Assembly: GCA_027257055.1 (NCBI GenBank)
Contig: JAPVLO010000003.1
Coordinates: 11,721,501 to 11,785,500 of the forward strand
DNA: 64,000 nucleotides
Direction of reading: 5' to 3'
From: Cephalopachus bancanus
Taxonomy: Eukaryota; Chordata; Mammalia; Primates; Tarsiidae
Shown here: in pieces, positions 23,505 through 35,514 of the stretch
Layout: each line of letters opens with the position of its first letter
How positions within the stretch are numbered: position 1 is the first letter of the stretch
Made by a program: the position numbers and the translations under genes
Notes under the pieces: generated by a model
Seen by the model: only the letters and a program-made list of their open reading frames with translations
What the model was told of the DNA's origin: nothing
The model's database searches: none

Positions 23505-23650
23505 TCTCTTCTTACTGCCTGACAGTGTAACTTTGGGTGATTTGCTTTATAGCCTGTCTCCGTTTTCTAGTCTTCATGAAGTTAATATATTACGTCTCCC
23601 ATAGGGCTGTTGAAGGATTAAATGAGACACTGCTATACTACTTCTGGGAA
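23505..23650 (+). mobile_element. MIR relic
   Basis: 'cagtgtaactttgggtgatt' and 'cccatagggctgttgaagga' with 'ttaaatgagaca' follow sense MIR. Confidence 0.7.
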
Positions 23651-23789
23651 GGAAGAGCTGGCCTATACATGGTCTTAGCCCTGTCTCCTTACTGTCCTAG
23701 TGACCAAAAATGGCCATGTAAGCATAAATTGGTGTTGGGGTGATGGTTTGATCTCCTCAGAAGGAGTAGGAGAAATTTCTGGAGAATGA

Positions 23790-24313
23790 GGCAGATGGAG
23801 ACTTTGATATCAAATTGCCTGGGTTCAAATCTTTGCTTGACAACTCACTTGCTGCATGATCTTGAATATGTAATCTTGCAACTCTTTTTTTTTTTTTTTG
23901 AGTTGGGGTCTCACTCTGTTGTACAGGCTGGAGTGTAGTGGCACGCTCACGGCCACCACAGCCTTGACCTGCTGGGCTCAGGTGATCCTTCTGCCTCAGT
24001 CTTCCAAGTAACTGGAACTACAGGCACGTGCCACCACGCCTGGTTAATTTTTTGATTTATTTTAGAGATGAAGTCTCACCAAGTTGCCCAGGCTGGTCTT
24101 GAACCTGTGGGCTCAGGCAATCTCTCACCTCGGCCTCCCAAAGTGCTGGGATTATAGGCATGAGCCACGGCACCCGGCCTCTTGCAACTCTTTGAGACTC
24201 AGTTTCTTCATCTGCAAAATGGGGCTAATAATATCTACCTCACAGAGGGGTTGTGAGAACTCAATGAAAATATCAAATGTGTGTATATAATTCAGTACAG
24301 TAAATAACAGCTC
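23790..24313 (+). mobile_element. MIR relic split by an Alu
   Basis: 23800-23886 ('caaattgcctgggttcaaat', 'gatcttgaatatgt') continues at 24180-24313 ('gagactcagtttcttcatct', 'ggttgtgagaactcaatg'). Confidence 0.85.
23887..24178 (-). mobile_element. Alu SINE, dimeric
   Basis: Target duplication TCTTGCAACTCTTT at 23873-23886 and about 24180-24193, splitting a MIR. Confidence 0.97.
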
Positions 24314-24329
24314 TGATTATTATTATTTT

Positions 24330-24729
24330 GAGTCGGAGTCTCACTATGTTGCCCAGGCTGGAGTGCTCATGACTCACTGAAGCTTCGACCTACTGGGCTC
24401 AGGCGATCCTTCTGCCTCAACCTTCCAAGTAGCTGGAACAGGCATGTGCCATCATGCCTGGTTGATATTTTGGCTTATTGTAGAGACGAGGTCTCGCCAT
24501 GTTGCTCAGGCTAGTCTCGATCCCTGAACTCAGGCAATCCTCTCACCTTTACCTCCCAAAGTGCTGGGATTATAGGTGTGAGCCACTGCGCCTGGCCAAT
24601 TTTTTGATATATTGTAGAGACAGGTCTCAGTGTGTTGCCTAGGCTGACCTCGAGCTCTTGGGTCCAAGCAATCCTCTTGCTTCAGCCTTCCAAAGTGTGG
24701 GAAACGGGTGTGAGCCACCATGTCTGGCC
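24330..24729 (-). mobile_element. Trimeric Alu (right-left-left)
   Basis: A complete antisense dimer (24330-24598) is followed without a break by a second left monomer (24599-24729). The whole 400-base unit lies between perfect 16-base copies of TGATTATTATTATTTT at 24314-24329 and 24730-24745. Confidence 0.9.
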
Positions 24730-24764
24730 TGATTATTATTATTTTCAAATAAAAACACATGCCA

Positions 24765-24960
24765 GACCTCACACTAGACATTTTATGTATATTAGTGCTG
24801 ATGGCCTCCCGTCGGGTAGATGTGATTTGCTGCGTTTGGCAGATGTAGAAACAGAGTCTTGGAGAGGCTAGGAACCTCTTCTTGGCAGGTGCTGGATGTG
24901 TGAGTAGGCTCTGAGTCTCCTGATCGGCACTCCTTCCTCTTTGCTGCTTTCCAGAATCCA
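24765..24960 (-). mobile_element. MIR relic
   Basis: 'acactagacattttatgtat' and 'ggcagatgtagaaacagagtc' match antisense MIR. Confidence 0.6.
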
Positions 24961-25645
<685 letters not shown>

Positions 25646-26037
25646 TTAGCTGAGCTTTCTGACCTAGACTAGTTCCAGACGGAACCTAGAGCCTGCTCAA
25701 AGTCCACCTTTGGAGATGGAGGGCAATGGTTGCAGCTCTTATTTTAGCAAATGAAGACCTATCAAGGGCCTAATGACTCAAACTTGTTCATGGAAAAGAA
25801 TTTCCAAATGATCACAGCCTAATTTCTGTGGCCCACGTATGTTATTCAGGGAAAACGCGCCTGACTCCCACTCTGACAGGAGAATTATGTACAGATTTGC
25901 TCTTTTGTAGACTTTTAGGGAATGCTTGTCTTTCTAGAGGGAGAGAGGAAGAATGTGCCACCCGGGCTGGAGGAATAGACTATACCAGCATGTCAGCAGG
26001 GGATTGATGGAGAGGGAGGGAAATGATACCTGGATAT
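25646..26037. other. Unique DNA, no feature recognised
   Basis: Nothing recognisable was read in this stretch on either strand. Confidence 0.4.
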
Positions 26038-26170
26038 TTCCCTGGTTGAATAAGGATGATTATTTTCCCTAAGGTACTGAAGAATGACTCAGAGCTACAG
26101 GGGCTTATCAAAGGTCACACACAAAGAAGTGGCAGAGGGACTGTTTCATCACTCCTGGTCCTATTTCAGT
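26038..26170 (-). mobile_element. MIR relic
   Basis: 'gattattttccctaaggtac' and 'caaaggtcacacacaaagaa' match antisense MIR. Confidence 0.6.
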
Positions 26171-26261
26171 GCCTTTAACATACCTTTTCCACCCATTCCC
26201 TTGGCACATGCTTGTCTCTCTGCTTGAAGTTTCTCCCATTCTGGGCATGCTTCTACATTCT

Positions 26262-26535
26262 TTATTTGTTGAGTTGGAGTCTCACTCCATCGCCCAGGCT
26301 GAAGTGCAGCGGCACACTCACGGCCACCCCAGCGTCGACCTGCTGGGCTCTGGCGATCCTTCTGCATCAGCCTTCCAAGTAGCTGGAGCTAAGGGCACAT
26401 GCTACCATGCCGGGCTAGGGACAACAAGGTCTTGCCGAGTTGTCCAGGTGGATCTCGAACCCACGGGCTCAGGCGATCCACTCGCCTTGGCCTCCCAAAG
26501 TGCTGGGATTACAGGCTGAGCCACCGAGCCCGGCC
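26262..26535 (-). mobile_element. Alu SINE with central-linker deletion
   Basis: Target duplication CATGCTTCTACATTCT at 26246-26261 and 26536-26551. The linker 'aattttttgatttattgta' is missing: 'gccgggctagggacaacaag' joins the arms. Confidence 0.96.
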
Positions 26536-26576
26536 CATGCTTCTACATTCTAAAGATTCCTTTCATTTCCTTTCTT

Positions 26577-26865
26577 TTTCTTTCTTTTTTTGAGTCAGCA
26601 TCTCACTCTGTTGCCCAGGCTGGAGTGCAGTAGCATGGTCACAGCTCACCACAGCCTCAATCTCCTGGGCTTGAGTAATCCTCCCACCTCAGTCTCCTGA
26701 GTAGCTGGGATGCAGCTGTGAGCCATCATGCCTGGCTTATTTTTTTATTTTTTTTTATTTTTTGTAGAGATGAGTTCTTACTATGTTGCCCAGGCTGGTC
26801 TTAAACACCTAGCCTTAAGCAATCCTCTCCCTTCGACCTCCCAAAGTGCCGGGATTGCACCCGGA
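26577..26865 (-). mobile_element. Alu SINE, older dimeric copy
   Basis: 'gagtcagcatctcactctgt' to 'gggattgcacccggac', with the 5' end eroded. Confidence 0.93.
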
Positions 26866-26899
26866 CTTCACCTTGCTTCTTAATGCTTCTGCCGGCCAG

Positions 26900-27330
26900 C
26901 TATAGAAGACTCTCATTTGAATGGCACAGCCTGGCCTCCTGGGAGGAACTAATCTGACTTCCCTCCTGTTCCAACTTCATCTACTTAGGCTTTACCCTCC
27001 AGGGATGCCTCCAAGTATGCTGGGGGCTGCGGGAGTTGCCGTTTTTTCCATCCGGATGACTGGGCAGGCAAGCCATCCTCTCGACTTGGAGTCACCACTT
27101 TCAGTAGCACCTCGCCTTTCCTCTTTATAGAGGGAGAACAAAGATCGAAATGCCTTGTCCCCAGACAAAAACAGACACAGCACTTTAATGATTAACGCCG
27201 TAACATTGTTATTGGCTTACGCAGGTCTCCTGCCATCAACAGGGCAGCAACAACCCTGTGGCCTCCTGCTCTAAACCCTGGGTGAAGGATAATTTAATAA
27301 AGATTCAGTGCTTCCCTGTTGAAGTCCCAG
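26900..27330. promoter_or_regulatory. Candidate conserved non-coding block
   Basis: Repeat-free. Contains SOX-type cores (AACAAAG at about 27138, ATTGTTATTGG at about 27207) and 'ggataatttaataaag'. Intact CpGs such as 'gattaacgccgtaac'. No exon seen; regulatory role is inferred. Confidence 0.35.
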
Positions 27331-27434
27331 CTCATACTTTTCTTCCGCCATGGAGGGTCTGCCTGACATGTTCTGGCAGGTCTGAAACGCTCCACCGTAA
27401 CCCACTGTGCATGGAACCTTTTTACCTGTCCCCA

Positions 27435-27560
27435 GGTAAAAAGCGCTCTGCTGGGCACTTGCCATTTATTATCTCATTTTTATTCTCTCAACTACGCAGC
27501 TGCGCCTCTCTCTGTTTTACTGGCAGGGCAGCAGAATCTAAGCTTTAATCTCTCATCCCC
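27435..27560 (-). mobile_element. MIR relic (weak)
   Basis: 'ctgctgggcacttgccattt' and 'ctgttttactggcagggcag' suggest antisense MIR. Confidence 0.5.
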
Positions 27561-27699
27561 ACCTGTTATATCAAGGAACCACAAGTACCTAAAGAAACAT
27601 CTGGATGTAAAATATGCTGCCACAGAGTCAGCATTTCAACCACTTCTTCGTCTCTTCTTTTGGGATTATTTTCCTTTCATTTTATTTATTTAATTTAAT

Positions 27700-27989
27700 T
27701 TTTTTTTTTTTTGAGTTGGAGTCTCACTCTGTCGCTCAGACTGGAGTGCAGTGGCCGCTTCCGGCCACCACAGTCTCGACCCGCTGGGCTCCGGCGATCC
27801 TTCTGCCTCAGCCTTCCAAGTAGCTGGAACTACAGGTGCGCGCTACCACGCCCAGCTAATTTTTTGATTTATTGTAGAGATGAGGTCTCGCCAAGTTGCC
27901 CGGGCGGGTCTCGAACCTGCGGGCTCAGGCAATCCATTCACCTCAGCCTCCCAAAGCATGGGATTACAGGTTTAGCCACCGAGCCCGGC
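27700..27989 (-). mobile_element. Alu SINE, young lemur-type
   Basis: Young signature: 'gggcgggtctcgaacctgcg' and right arm 'gtggccgcttccggccac'. T-rich tail follows a TTTAT/TTAAT tract. Confidence 0.96.
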
Positions 27990-28139
27990 TCTTTTTCTTT
28001 CATTTTAATTTTTCATGTAGAATCTTGCTACATCTTAATTTCCCCATCCCTCCACCCTACCCTGTTATCTTCAGTGCATGCAGGAGGACTTAAATTTATT
28101 CCAGCATCATACACTCTTCAGCCTTTCATTCTAGTGCTC

Positions 28140-28450
28140 TAGTATTCATTCAGTCATTTGCTCCAGGCTCATTTACCATGCTCCTCCCATGCCCAGCACC
28201 AGGCTCCATACCACATACTATGGATATGAAGGTGGTTATGGTAGGGTCCGGGTCTTCAAAGTCCTCATAATCTAGTGGGGAAGAAAAATATATAAGCAAG
28301 AAGTTTTTAGTTAACATGGGAGAGCTCCCATAGAGGGATTTACACTGTGTTGCAAGGGAGTAAAAACCAACTTGGAGAAATCACAGAGGACTGCTCAGAG
28401 ACAGTGTCATGAGAGCTGGGAACTGAAGCCCAAATAGGAGTCTATGAATT
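28140..28450 (+). mobile_element. L2 LINE relic
   Basis: 'cattcattcagtcatttgct'-type opening, 'gcccagcaccaggctccata', 'cctcataatctagtggggaa' match the sense L2 3' region. Confidence 0.7.
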
Positions 28451-29048
28451 TCTCATTAATTCCTAGACAGACCATGCTAGTGGTGTTGGCCCACCTGTTT
28501 CCAGTCTCCTGCATTTAAGCAGGCTAGAGATTGACCTCGGGCCTCAGGAAAGCTGATTCTCAGGTAGGTTGGTGACTACTGATTAGTGGCCTGACTTGAA
28601 AAGATGAGCTTAACTGAACAGATTTTCTTTTTTAAGAAGTTAGACTTGGGGACGTAGGGATGGCTCTAGTTGGTGCTGGTGCAGTATTTGTAACAGGTAT
28701 GGTTGAGTTTGGGAGGCCACAATGATTGTGTGCCAGTGAGGGTACAGGGCCCCTAAAGCAACAAGTAACAGAGGAAATAGGGAGGAAAAGGAGATTGGGA
28801 TAGACAGGCAGCAAGAAGATGAGGTGTCACAAGGGCGGGAGTCCAGTGGTTTGTAAGAGAGAAAAGAACGAGAGAGTTAGAGAGCTAGAGGTGCCTGGGG
28901 TGGCAAAGTCTTTCCAGACCCCAGAGTGCCCTCTACTTCCCTTTCTGTCCTGGAATGTACACTGTACGTCTTGCCTTTCAAACTGAACTTGAATGAGAAT
29001 TGGTTCTTCAAATCCAGAGTCTCGGCTATAGCAACATTTTATTCCAAA
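28451..29048. other. Unique DNA, no feature recognised
   Basis: No repeat or exon read here. Confidence 0.4.
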
Positions 29049-29049
29049 T

Positions 29050-29182
29050 TTTTTTTTTTTTTTTGGTAGAGACAGGATCTTGCTATGTTGCCCAGGTTGG
29101 TCTTGAACTCCTGGACTTTAACAATCTTCTCGTCTCAGCCTGTTAATGTTGGGATTGCAGGTGTGAGCCACCCTGCCCAGCC
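29050..29182 (-). mobile_element. Free left Alu monomer (FLAM-like)
   Basis: T14 then 'ggtagagacaggatcttgct', ending 'gtgagccaccctgcccagcc'. No right arm. Confidence 0.88.
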
Positions 29183-29547
29183 CCAAAAAATGTTTTGAGG
29201 CAGAGCAGAGCTCTGAGTTGGGTAAGGGGAAGAGGTCATGGTAGAACATTCTAGAAAGGGCCATCATCAGCTCTGAGGAGGCGGGAGGTTCAGTCTGGCT
29301 GGGCTTAGAGTCAGCACTGGGGCTTTAAGAAGAGTCTTTCGTCTTCATGATTTATGGAAGTGAAATCTCAGCAATAACGAGTATGTCCTACTAGTACCAA
29401 TTAGTAGATCAGGATGAGCAAGACTGGCCTTTGCCAGGAATGAACCCATCCATTTCCCCTTTGTTGTCCTTGCTTTTAGATTGTTCTCATATGAGGCATT
29501 TTATCTCAACGCTGAACTTTTGGCAGTGGCTAAGCTAGAGGAAATTT

Positions 29548-29572
29548 TTTATTTTATTTTATTTTTTAATTT
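29548..29572. repeat. (TTTTA)n microsatellite
   Basis: Four to five TTTTA units. Confidence 0.8.
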
Positions 29573-29684
29573 GTTATAAGCCTCCACCTTTTTATAGTTC
29601 CCTGTTGGCAATACTTTCTGTTATCAGGAGCTGAGAGATTTCATAGCTCTCATTTGTCATTGAACTGGAGTGTTTTCCTGTCTT

Positions 29685-29785
29685 GCCTCTTCTCAGTGGT
29701 GTTGACCTTGGAAAAGCGACTCAAGTCTCTTTGAGTCTCATTTTCTTTACCTATGAAATGGGAGTAATTCTATTTACCCAGCAGA
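29685..29785 (+). mobile_element. MIR relic
   Basis: 'tgaccttggaaaagcgactc', 'tctcattttctttacctatg', 'aaatgggagtaattc'. Confidence 0.7.
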
Positions 29786-30031
29786 ACTCTAGTGTGGTGC
29801 TTTTCCAACTTTCTGGGGGGAAGCACTGGGGTTTTTTTAAAAAAGTATTCATTTATCCTAATTTTGTGTCTTTCAGTCCATCATCGACCAATTCCACCCT
29901 GCTGCATGGGCCATATGCAGCCTGAGTTCAACAATACCCAGATGGGCTGAGATAGAACCTGTTTCATGAGACAGGTATGCTAAACACATGCTTTAATGTC
30001 ATAGCAATGTCAAAGCATTAGAACGATTTCT

Positions 30032-30210
30032 TTTTCTTTTTCAGGTCCTCAGATTTTGCTTTATAGAGTGGTATAGAAAATATAAAGCCCTTCATATTTT
30101 CTCTCACATTTTACAAATACAAATTTGATTAAAGTTTCAAGAACTTTATATATGTGTAATATTTTAAATATTTAAATATTATATATAATACTTAGAAAAT
30201 ATATATATAT
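30032..30210 (-). mobile_element. Probable Alu 3'-transduced segment
   Basis: Non-Alu sequence of ~170 bases between a T-rich end (TTTTCTTTTT at 30032-30041) and the Alu at 30211. It lies inside the same target duplication as that Alu (CATTAGAACgATTTCT at 30016-30031, repeated at 30472-30487 with one change). Antisense reading gives Alu, transduced flank, A-tail. Confidence 0.55.
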
Positions 30211-30471
30211 ATTTTTGAGTTGAGGTCTCAGTCTGTTGCCCTGTCTGGAATACAATGGCACTATCTCTGCTCAGTCTTGACCTCCTAGATTCAGGCGAAC
30301 CTTCTGCCTCAGCCTCTGGAGTAGCTGGGTCTATAGGTGTGCCACCATACCTGGCTAAATTTTTGACTATTTTGTTGCCTAGGTTGGTCTTGAACTCCTG
30401 GGCCTAAGCAATCTTCTTGTCTCAGCCTCTCAAAGTGCTATAATTACAGGTGTGAGCCTCCACACTCAACC
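30211..30471 (-). mobile_element. Alu SINE, older copy
   Basis: 'gagttgaggtctcagtctgt' to 'gtgagcctccacactcaacc'. The AT-rich run at 30140-30212 precedes it. The target duplication does not abut its 3' side but lies ~180 bases further on. Confidence 0.93.
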
Positions 30472-30884
30472 CATTAGAACAATTTCTAAGCCTTAGGTTT
30501 TTTTTTCTGTGTCTACTGTGAACTGGAAACAAATAGTTTGCAGGCCAGCATCTGTCCATGGATCACACTTTAAGTGATGCTGCTTTAGAAGCTTTATAAA
30601 ATCAAGTCGTGGCAACCTATGGGACAAGGCTTTGGGAACAAGAGTATGTTTACACATAACTTGTGCATGTGACTGTGTTTATAGGGTCATAACATAATGG
30701 CATAATACAATGTTTATTTTCTGGATGTTTTTAACTCTTTCTTTAGCTTTTCTGGCTGTATTCTTACACTGGCTGTATTCTTACACTGGCTTAATGTCTT
30801 CTGGTGTGTCCCTTTCTTACTCCTTTTGACTTGGTGCTCTGTTCTGTGCTAGAAGATAATATGTCGGCATACAAAGGCTGCAGG

Positions 30885-31078
30885 TTTTAGTCAGATTTGA
30901 GCTGGAGTCCTGGCTCTACTTTCTAGCTGTGGCATGTTGGGCAAATTGTTTGATCACACCTCAGTTTCCTCATTTTATAACAGAGTGCTGATAATACCTC
31001 GCTGGCGGTTGTTGTGAGAATTCATGATCTTATGTGTAAAACTATGCCTGGTGTCTAGTAGGCACCCAATAAAGCAGC
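30885..31078 (+). mobile_element. MIR relic
   Basis: Long copy: 'gagtcctggctctactttct', 'cctcagtttcctcattttat', 'ggttgttgtgagaattcatg', 'ctagtaggcacccaataaag'. Confidence 0.85.
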
Positions 31079-31500
31079 TCCCTTAGCTCTTGTACTCTGA
31101 TGACATTTTTTTTTCCCTCTTGGGAAATATGGAAGCTTTCAGAAGGGACACAGATGGGCAAATAGACCATGGGGACAGCAGCTTCATAGATCACAATGTC
31201 AACACAGCTCACACACTTTGCTGAGGTCTCCAAAGGACCCAGAATCAAACACCATGGGTGCCCTGAGTGCTGGAGCCCTTCCCTTTAATAGCCTTTCTGC
31301 TGAAAAGGACCCTTGGAACCAATACGGCCACAGAATCCTGCAAGGTCCCTATAGCTTGGGAGCTTGGGGTCTGTTCCCTAGGCTACAGTGCAGTGACACC
31401 TTTGCACATATGCTATCAATTGCCTGCCCTTTGCCTACTCCCTTCATCTCTGTGGACAAAGCCCAGGTTTGGTAGTGGAAGATGTCTCTGTCTTCAGCTC
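31079..31500. other. Unique DNA, no gene recognised
   Basis: Frames of 82-85 codons in overlapping phases have no domain. Confidence 0.4.
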
Positions 31501-31697
31501 AGAGCTGAATCCTGACTAGTTTGACCAGTCACGGTAATTCTATTTTCCTCTATCAGTAATGAATCTGGGTGTAGCTATGTCAACCAGTATGGCCTAAGAG
31601 AGGTAAAGGAGCAGTTGATGAGAGGCATCTGGAAAAGGTTTCTTCTACTCTTCAAAAGAAGAAACTAAAAGATTCAGACTTCTGTGTCTAGATGTTT

Positions 31698-31995
31698 TCT
31701 TTTCTTTTGTTTTGGAGTTAGAGTCTCACTGTGTTGCCCAGGCTGTAGTGCAGGGGCATGCTCATGGTAAACTCAGCCTCAATTTGCCAGGTTCAGGCAA
31801 TTCTTCTGCTTCAGCCTTCCCAGTAGCTGGAACTACAGGCATGCGCCACCATGCCCAGTTAATTTTTTGATTTATTGTAGAGACGAGGTCTTGCTAAGTT
31901 GCCCAGGCTGGTCTCAAACCTCTGGGCTCAGACAGTCCTCTCACCTCTGCCTCCCAAAGTGCTGAGATGACAGGCGTGAGCCACCATGCCTGGCC
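31698..31995 (-). mobile_element. Alu SINE, dimeric
   Basis: 'ggagttagagtctcactgtg' to 'gtgagccaccatgcctggcc'. Confidence 0.95.
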
Positions 31996-32250
31996 TTGGA
32001 TATTTTTCCAAGATGTGGCCAGATGTGATGCCTGGAACTGTGGCAGCCTTTTTGTGACCATGAGGGGAGCCAGTCTGAAAATAAATTTGATATATTGAGA
32101 CATGGAAAAACTTGGAGCCTAGATGAAGTTGTTGAATCAACCTTGCAGTCCCTCCTCTGGCCTTCGTGGTACATAAATTGGGCAAGATGAACTTGGGATT
32201 ATAGCGCTAGCACTCTGTATCAAAAGCCTCAGATACAATATGAAGAAATG

Positions 32251-32487
32251 GGTTTCTGATACTCAGTAAGTTATCACAGAAACAAAGATCTGAGTACTGC
32301 ATGTATTCACTCATAAGCTGATCCTGAACATTTATCGTAATACTATAAGAAAGGAACTGGAGCTAGTGGCACACACTGAGGGGCACATAACATCAGTAAG
32401 GATAACCATGCTTTACCTGTGTGATGACCACTTAGGTACCTGATCCCGAATTGTACCCCTTTAAAATAAAAAATAAGAGGAAAAAAA
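32251..32487 (+). mobile_element. 5'-truncated L1 3' end, sense
   Basis: 'ttatcacagaaacaaagatc', 'actgcatgtattcactcata', 'ccctttaaaataaaaaataa' and an A-tail are L1 3' UTR text. Target duplication AAGAAATG at 32243-32250 and 32488-32495. Less diverged than the antisense L1 at 5.5-13.5 kb. Confidence 0.8.
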
Positions 32488-32632
32488 AAGAAATGACTTT
32501 TCTGGTATTCTGCGGTGTTGAAGGTGGAGTGATGTTTGAGGATTTCTGGACACAGACTCTACTTTCTTCCTGCAGGTAAGGGAATAGACTCACTCATGAA
32601 GTGTTTAAACACGTCCTTAAACAGAAGCCTTA

Positions 32633-32931
32633 GGACGGGTGCGATGTCTCATGCCTGTAATCCCAGCACTTTGGGAGGCTGAGATGGAAGGATTACTTGG
32701 TCCGGGAATTCAAGACCAGCCTGGGCAACTATAGACCTTGTCTCCACAGCAATTTAAAAAAGAATTAGCTGGGTGTGGTGATGCTCGCCTGTATTCCCAG
32801 CTCCTTGGGAGGCTGAGGTGAAGGGATCGCCTGAGTCCAGGAGGCTGAGCTGCCGTGAGCCATGATTGTGCAGCTTACATGACAGAGTGAGACCCCTGAT
32901 TAAAAACAAAAACAAAAGCAAAAACAAAAAG
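32633..32931 (+). mobile_element. Alu SINE, sense, dimeric
   Basis: CAAAAA-type tail. Flanks CAGAAGCcTTAG / CAGAAGCtTTAG form a target duplication. Confidence 0.94.
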
Positions 32932-33252
32932 AAACCCAGAAGCTTTAGATGCTAGGGAGAATTCTAGCCTGGTAACATGAGCCACGAATAAGAAAGGGCA
33001 GTGACATAGCTCTCTGAATCCCAAAAGCAGCTGGGAAAAACCTCCACCAGACACATGCCCTGATCTACACCCACCTCATATGTTCATTCTGAGTCCAGTA
33101 AGATTCTCTACCTTTGGATAATTAAAATGGGGACTTACGATAATGAGTATATATGTGTAGGAATGTGGGTGTAGGTGGGAGGGGCCTCTTCTATAACTTA
33201 TAGTGAGACCCCTTTAGTTGCTGTATTTGAGGTAATAAATTTCCTAATTCCT

Positions 33253-33540
33253 TTTAAAAAATTGAGTTGGGTTTCACTCTGTCCCTAGCCTAGATTGCAA
33301 GGATACCATGAGGCCTCACCACAGCCTCAACCTCCTGGGCTCAGGCAAACCTTCTGCCTAAGCTGCCCAAGTAACTGGGACTACAGGTGCACGCCATCAC
33401 ACCCGGCCAAGCTTAAAATTTTTTTGTGTGTGTAGATGAGATCTTGCTATGTTGCCCAGGTTGGTCTCATACTCCTAGGTTCAAGCAGTCCTTCCACCTA
33501 GACCTTCCAAAGTACTGAGATTAAGGGTACCACGCCTGGC
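33253..33540 (-). mobile_element. Alu SINE, dimeric, diverged
   Basis: 'gagttgggtttcactctgtc' to 'agggtaccacgcctggc'. Linker contains TGTGTGTG. Confidence 0.92.
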
Positions 33541-33764
33541 AAATTTCCCATTTCTTTAAGCCTCTTATACTAGGGTGGCTTATTCTTTGCTGTTGAAAGT
33601 ACTCCGATTGACATATCTACTTACTATGAGTGATTGGTCAGTGGGTGCAGGGGTTGGGGACATGAAAAAGTATGTGTTTTCTAGCTTGGGTTTTAAGTTT
33701 TCATAGTGAATCTGAGATATAGCCAGGTTCATGTTTGAAATAATCCAGTAACTGCCCATTCATA

Positions 33765-33860
33765 CATCCATTAATTCACCTGAACCTGTTGAATACCTCC
33801 CATGTGCCAGCCACTGTGTCTGGCACTGGGAATTCAGTCGAGAAGAGGGTCTGCCTTGGG
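33765..33860 (+). mobile_element. L2 LINE 3' relic
   Basis: 'gttgaatacctcccatgtgc' and 'ccactgtgtctggcactggg' match L2. Confidence 0.7.
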
Positions 33861-34220
33861 AAAATTGTTCTAATTGACAGACACTGGTGGCTCGACATAC
33901 TAAACCCTTTTCTAGAATTCTCAGTATCTTGGAGACCACTTATATGTCACTCTAACATTTTTAACTCGTCTGAGATGTGTCAGAGAAAGAAAGACTTGTT
34001 TCAGCTGTCATTAGAAAATCCAGGTTTGTGTGGTTTCCATAAGTGTGTCTGTCACGTTGGTCAGCAAGAGAATCACACTGGGATGTGTAATACCTCTTCT
34101 TTACAGAGCTAAAGCAGTAAGAGCTCACATTTGAGCTATAAAATAACCACGTATTATATATCTGGGTCAGATCATCCATATGCAATGGTTACTGGTCTTC
34201 ACATGGGCATCCATTCAGAT

Positions 34221-34536
34221 TTGTTTATTTTTACTTTATTTTATTTTTTTGAGTCAAGGTTCCACTGTGTTGTCCAGGCTGGAGTGCCATGCCTTGATCC
34301 TGGCTCACTGCAGCCTTGAACTCCTGGGTTCAAGCGATCCTTCTGTCTCACCCTCCCCCATAGCTAGAACTGCCCGTGAGCACCACCCTGCCTGGCTAAT
34401 TTTTTTAATTTTTATTTTTGTAGAGATGAGGTCTCTCCATGTTGCCCAGATGGTCTTGAACTCCGGGTCACAAGCAGTTCCCTTGCCTCAGCCTCACAAA
34501 GTGCTGGGATTACAGCATGCGCCACTGCACCTGGCC
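34221..34536 (-). mobile_element. Alu SINE, older dimeric copy
   Basis: 'gagtcaaggttccactgtgt' to 'cgccactgcacctggcc'. Target duplication CCATTCAG at 34211-34218 and 34536-34543. Confidence 0.94.
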
Positions 34537-35028
34537 CATTCAGCTTTATGATCTACCCTAGTGACAGTGGTGGCAGTTTTCAATCTGTGAGTCCCAATGT
34601 CCTTCTGCAGGCTCTTGAGTCCTTATCTTATCCAAAGCATTGTAGAAGGGAACAAATCCTTCTAATCTTCAGGACAATGTCTTTGTAGGTGGCCAGGGGT
34701 GTGACATCAGGCACCGAAGGCCTTGAGCTTGTGATCTCTGAGGAGAAATGATCATGTGACTTTGGGGAATAGATCTGTTTTTATCCAAGAAACTATCGAC
34801 TCACATCTCTGTGATATCAGTGAGTCCCTGGACGCGGGCCTTTGTTTCCACCTCTCTGAACTTGTGTTTTTACTTCTCAGAGGAAAGCCCCACTTAGAAT
34901 CTGGCTTCCCCATTCCCTCTCCTGTATGTGGAGACTCAAAAGAAAGTGGCGGAACCAGGAGGGAGAGAGAAGGGCTTTTGGGAAACGGGGTGGCGATTTT
35001 GGCAAAGTGTAGACATGTTGGTCATTTT
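34537..35028. other. Unique DNA, no feature recognised
   Basis: No repeat or exon read. Frames near 34756-35049 lack a domain. Confidence 0.4.
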
Positions 35029-35029
35029 T

Positions 35030-35330
35030 CCTTTTCTTTTCCTTTTTGAGTCAGGGTCTCATTCTTTCGCCCTGGCTGGAATACAGTGGCACAATCAGGG
35101 CCTACCACAACCTTCACCTCCTGGGTTCAGGTGATCCTCCCACCTCAGCCTCCCGAGTAGCTGGGACTCCAGGTCCATGCCACCACACTCAGCTAATTAT
35201 TCTGAAATTTTGGAGAGACAAGGTCTTGCTATGTTGCCTAGGTGGGTCTCAAACTCCTGGCTGCAAGCAATCCTCTCGCCTCAGCCTCCCCAAGTGCTGG
35301 GATTACAAACTTGAGCCACCACACCTGACC
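35030..35330 (-). mobile_element. Alu SINE, dimeric
   Basis: 'gagtcagggtctcattcttt' to 'gagccaccacacctgacc', with CATTTTCC-type flanks. Confidence 0.94.
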
Positions 35331-35514
35331 CATTTTCCCTGTCTTTAAGCTTGGGTGAAGTAACCACCTAAACACCAGCTGGATGGTGTGTAGGTGCCAC
35401 TGCCAGACACAGTGTATAGCAGGGCTGGCTGCCTGTACCCTTGACAGTTGCTCCTTCCTTCTTGGTACCTTTTACTAGGATTGTTTCTTCCACATCATAA
35501 ACAGTTTATTATGT

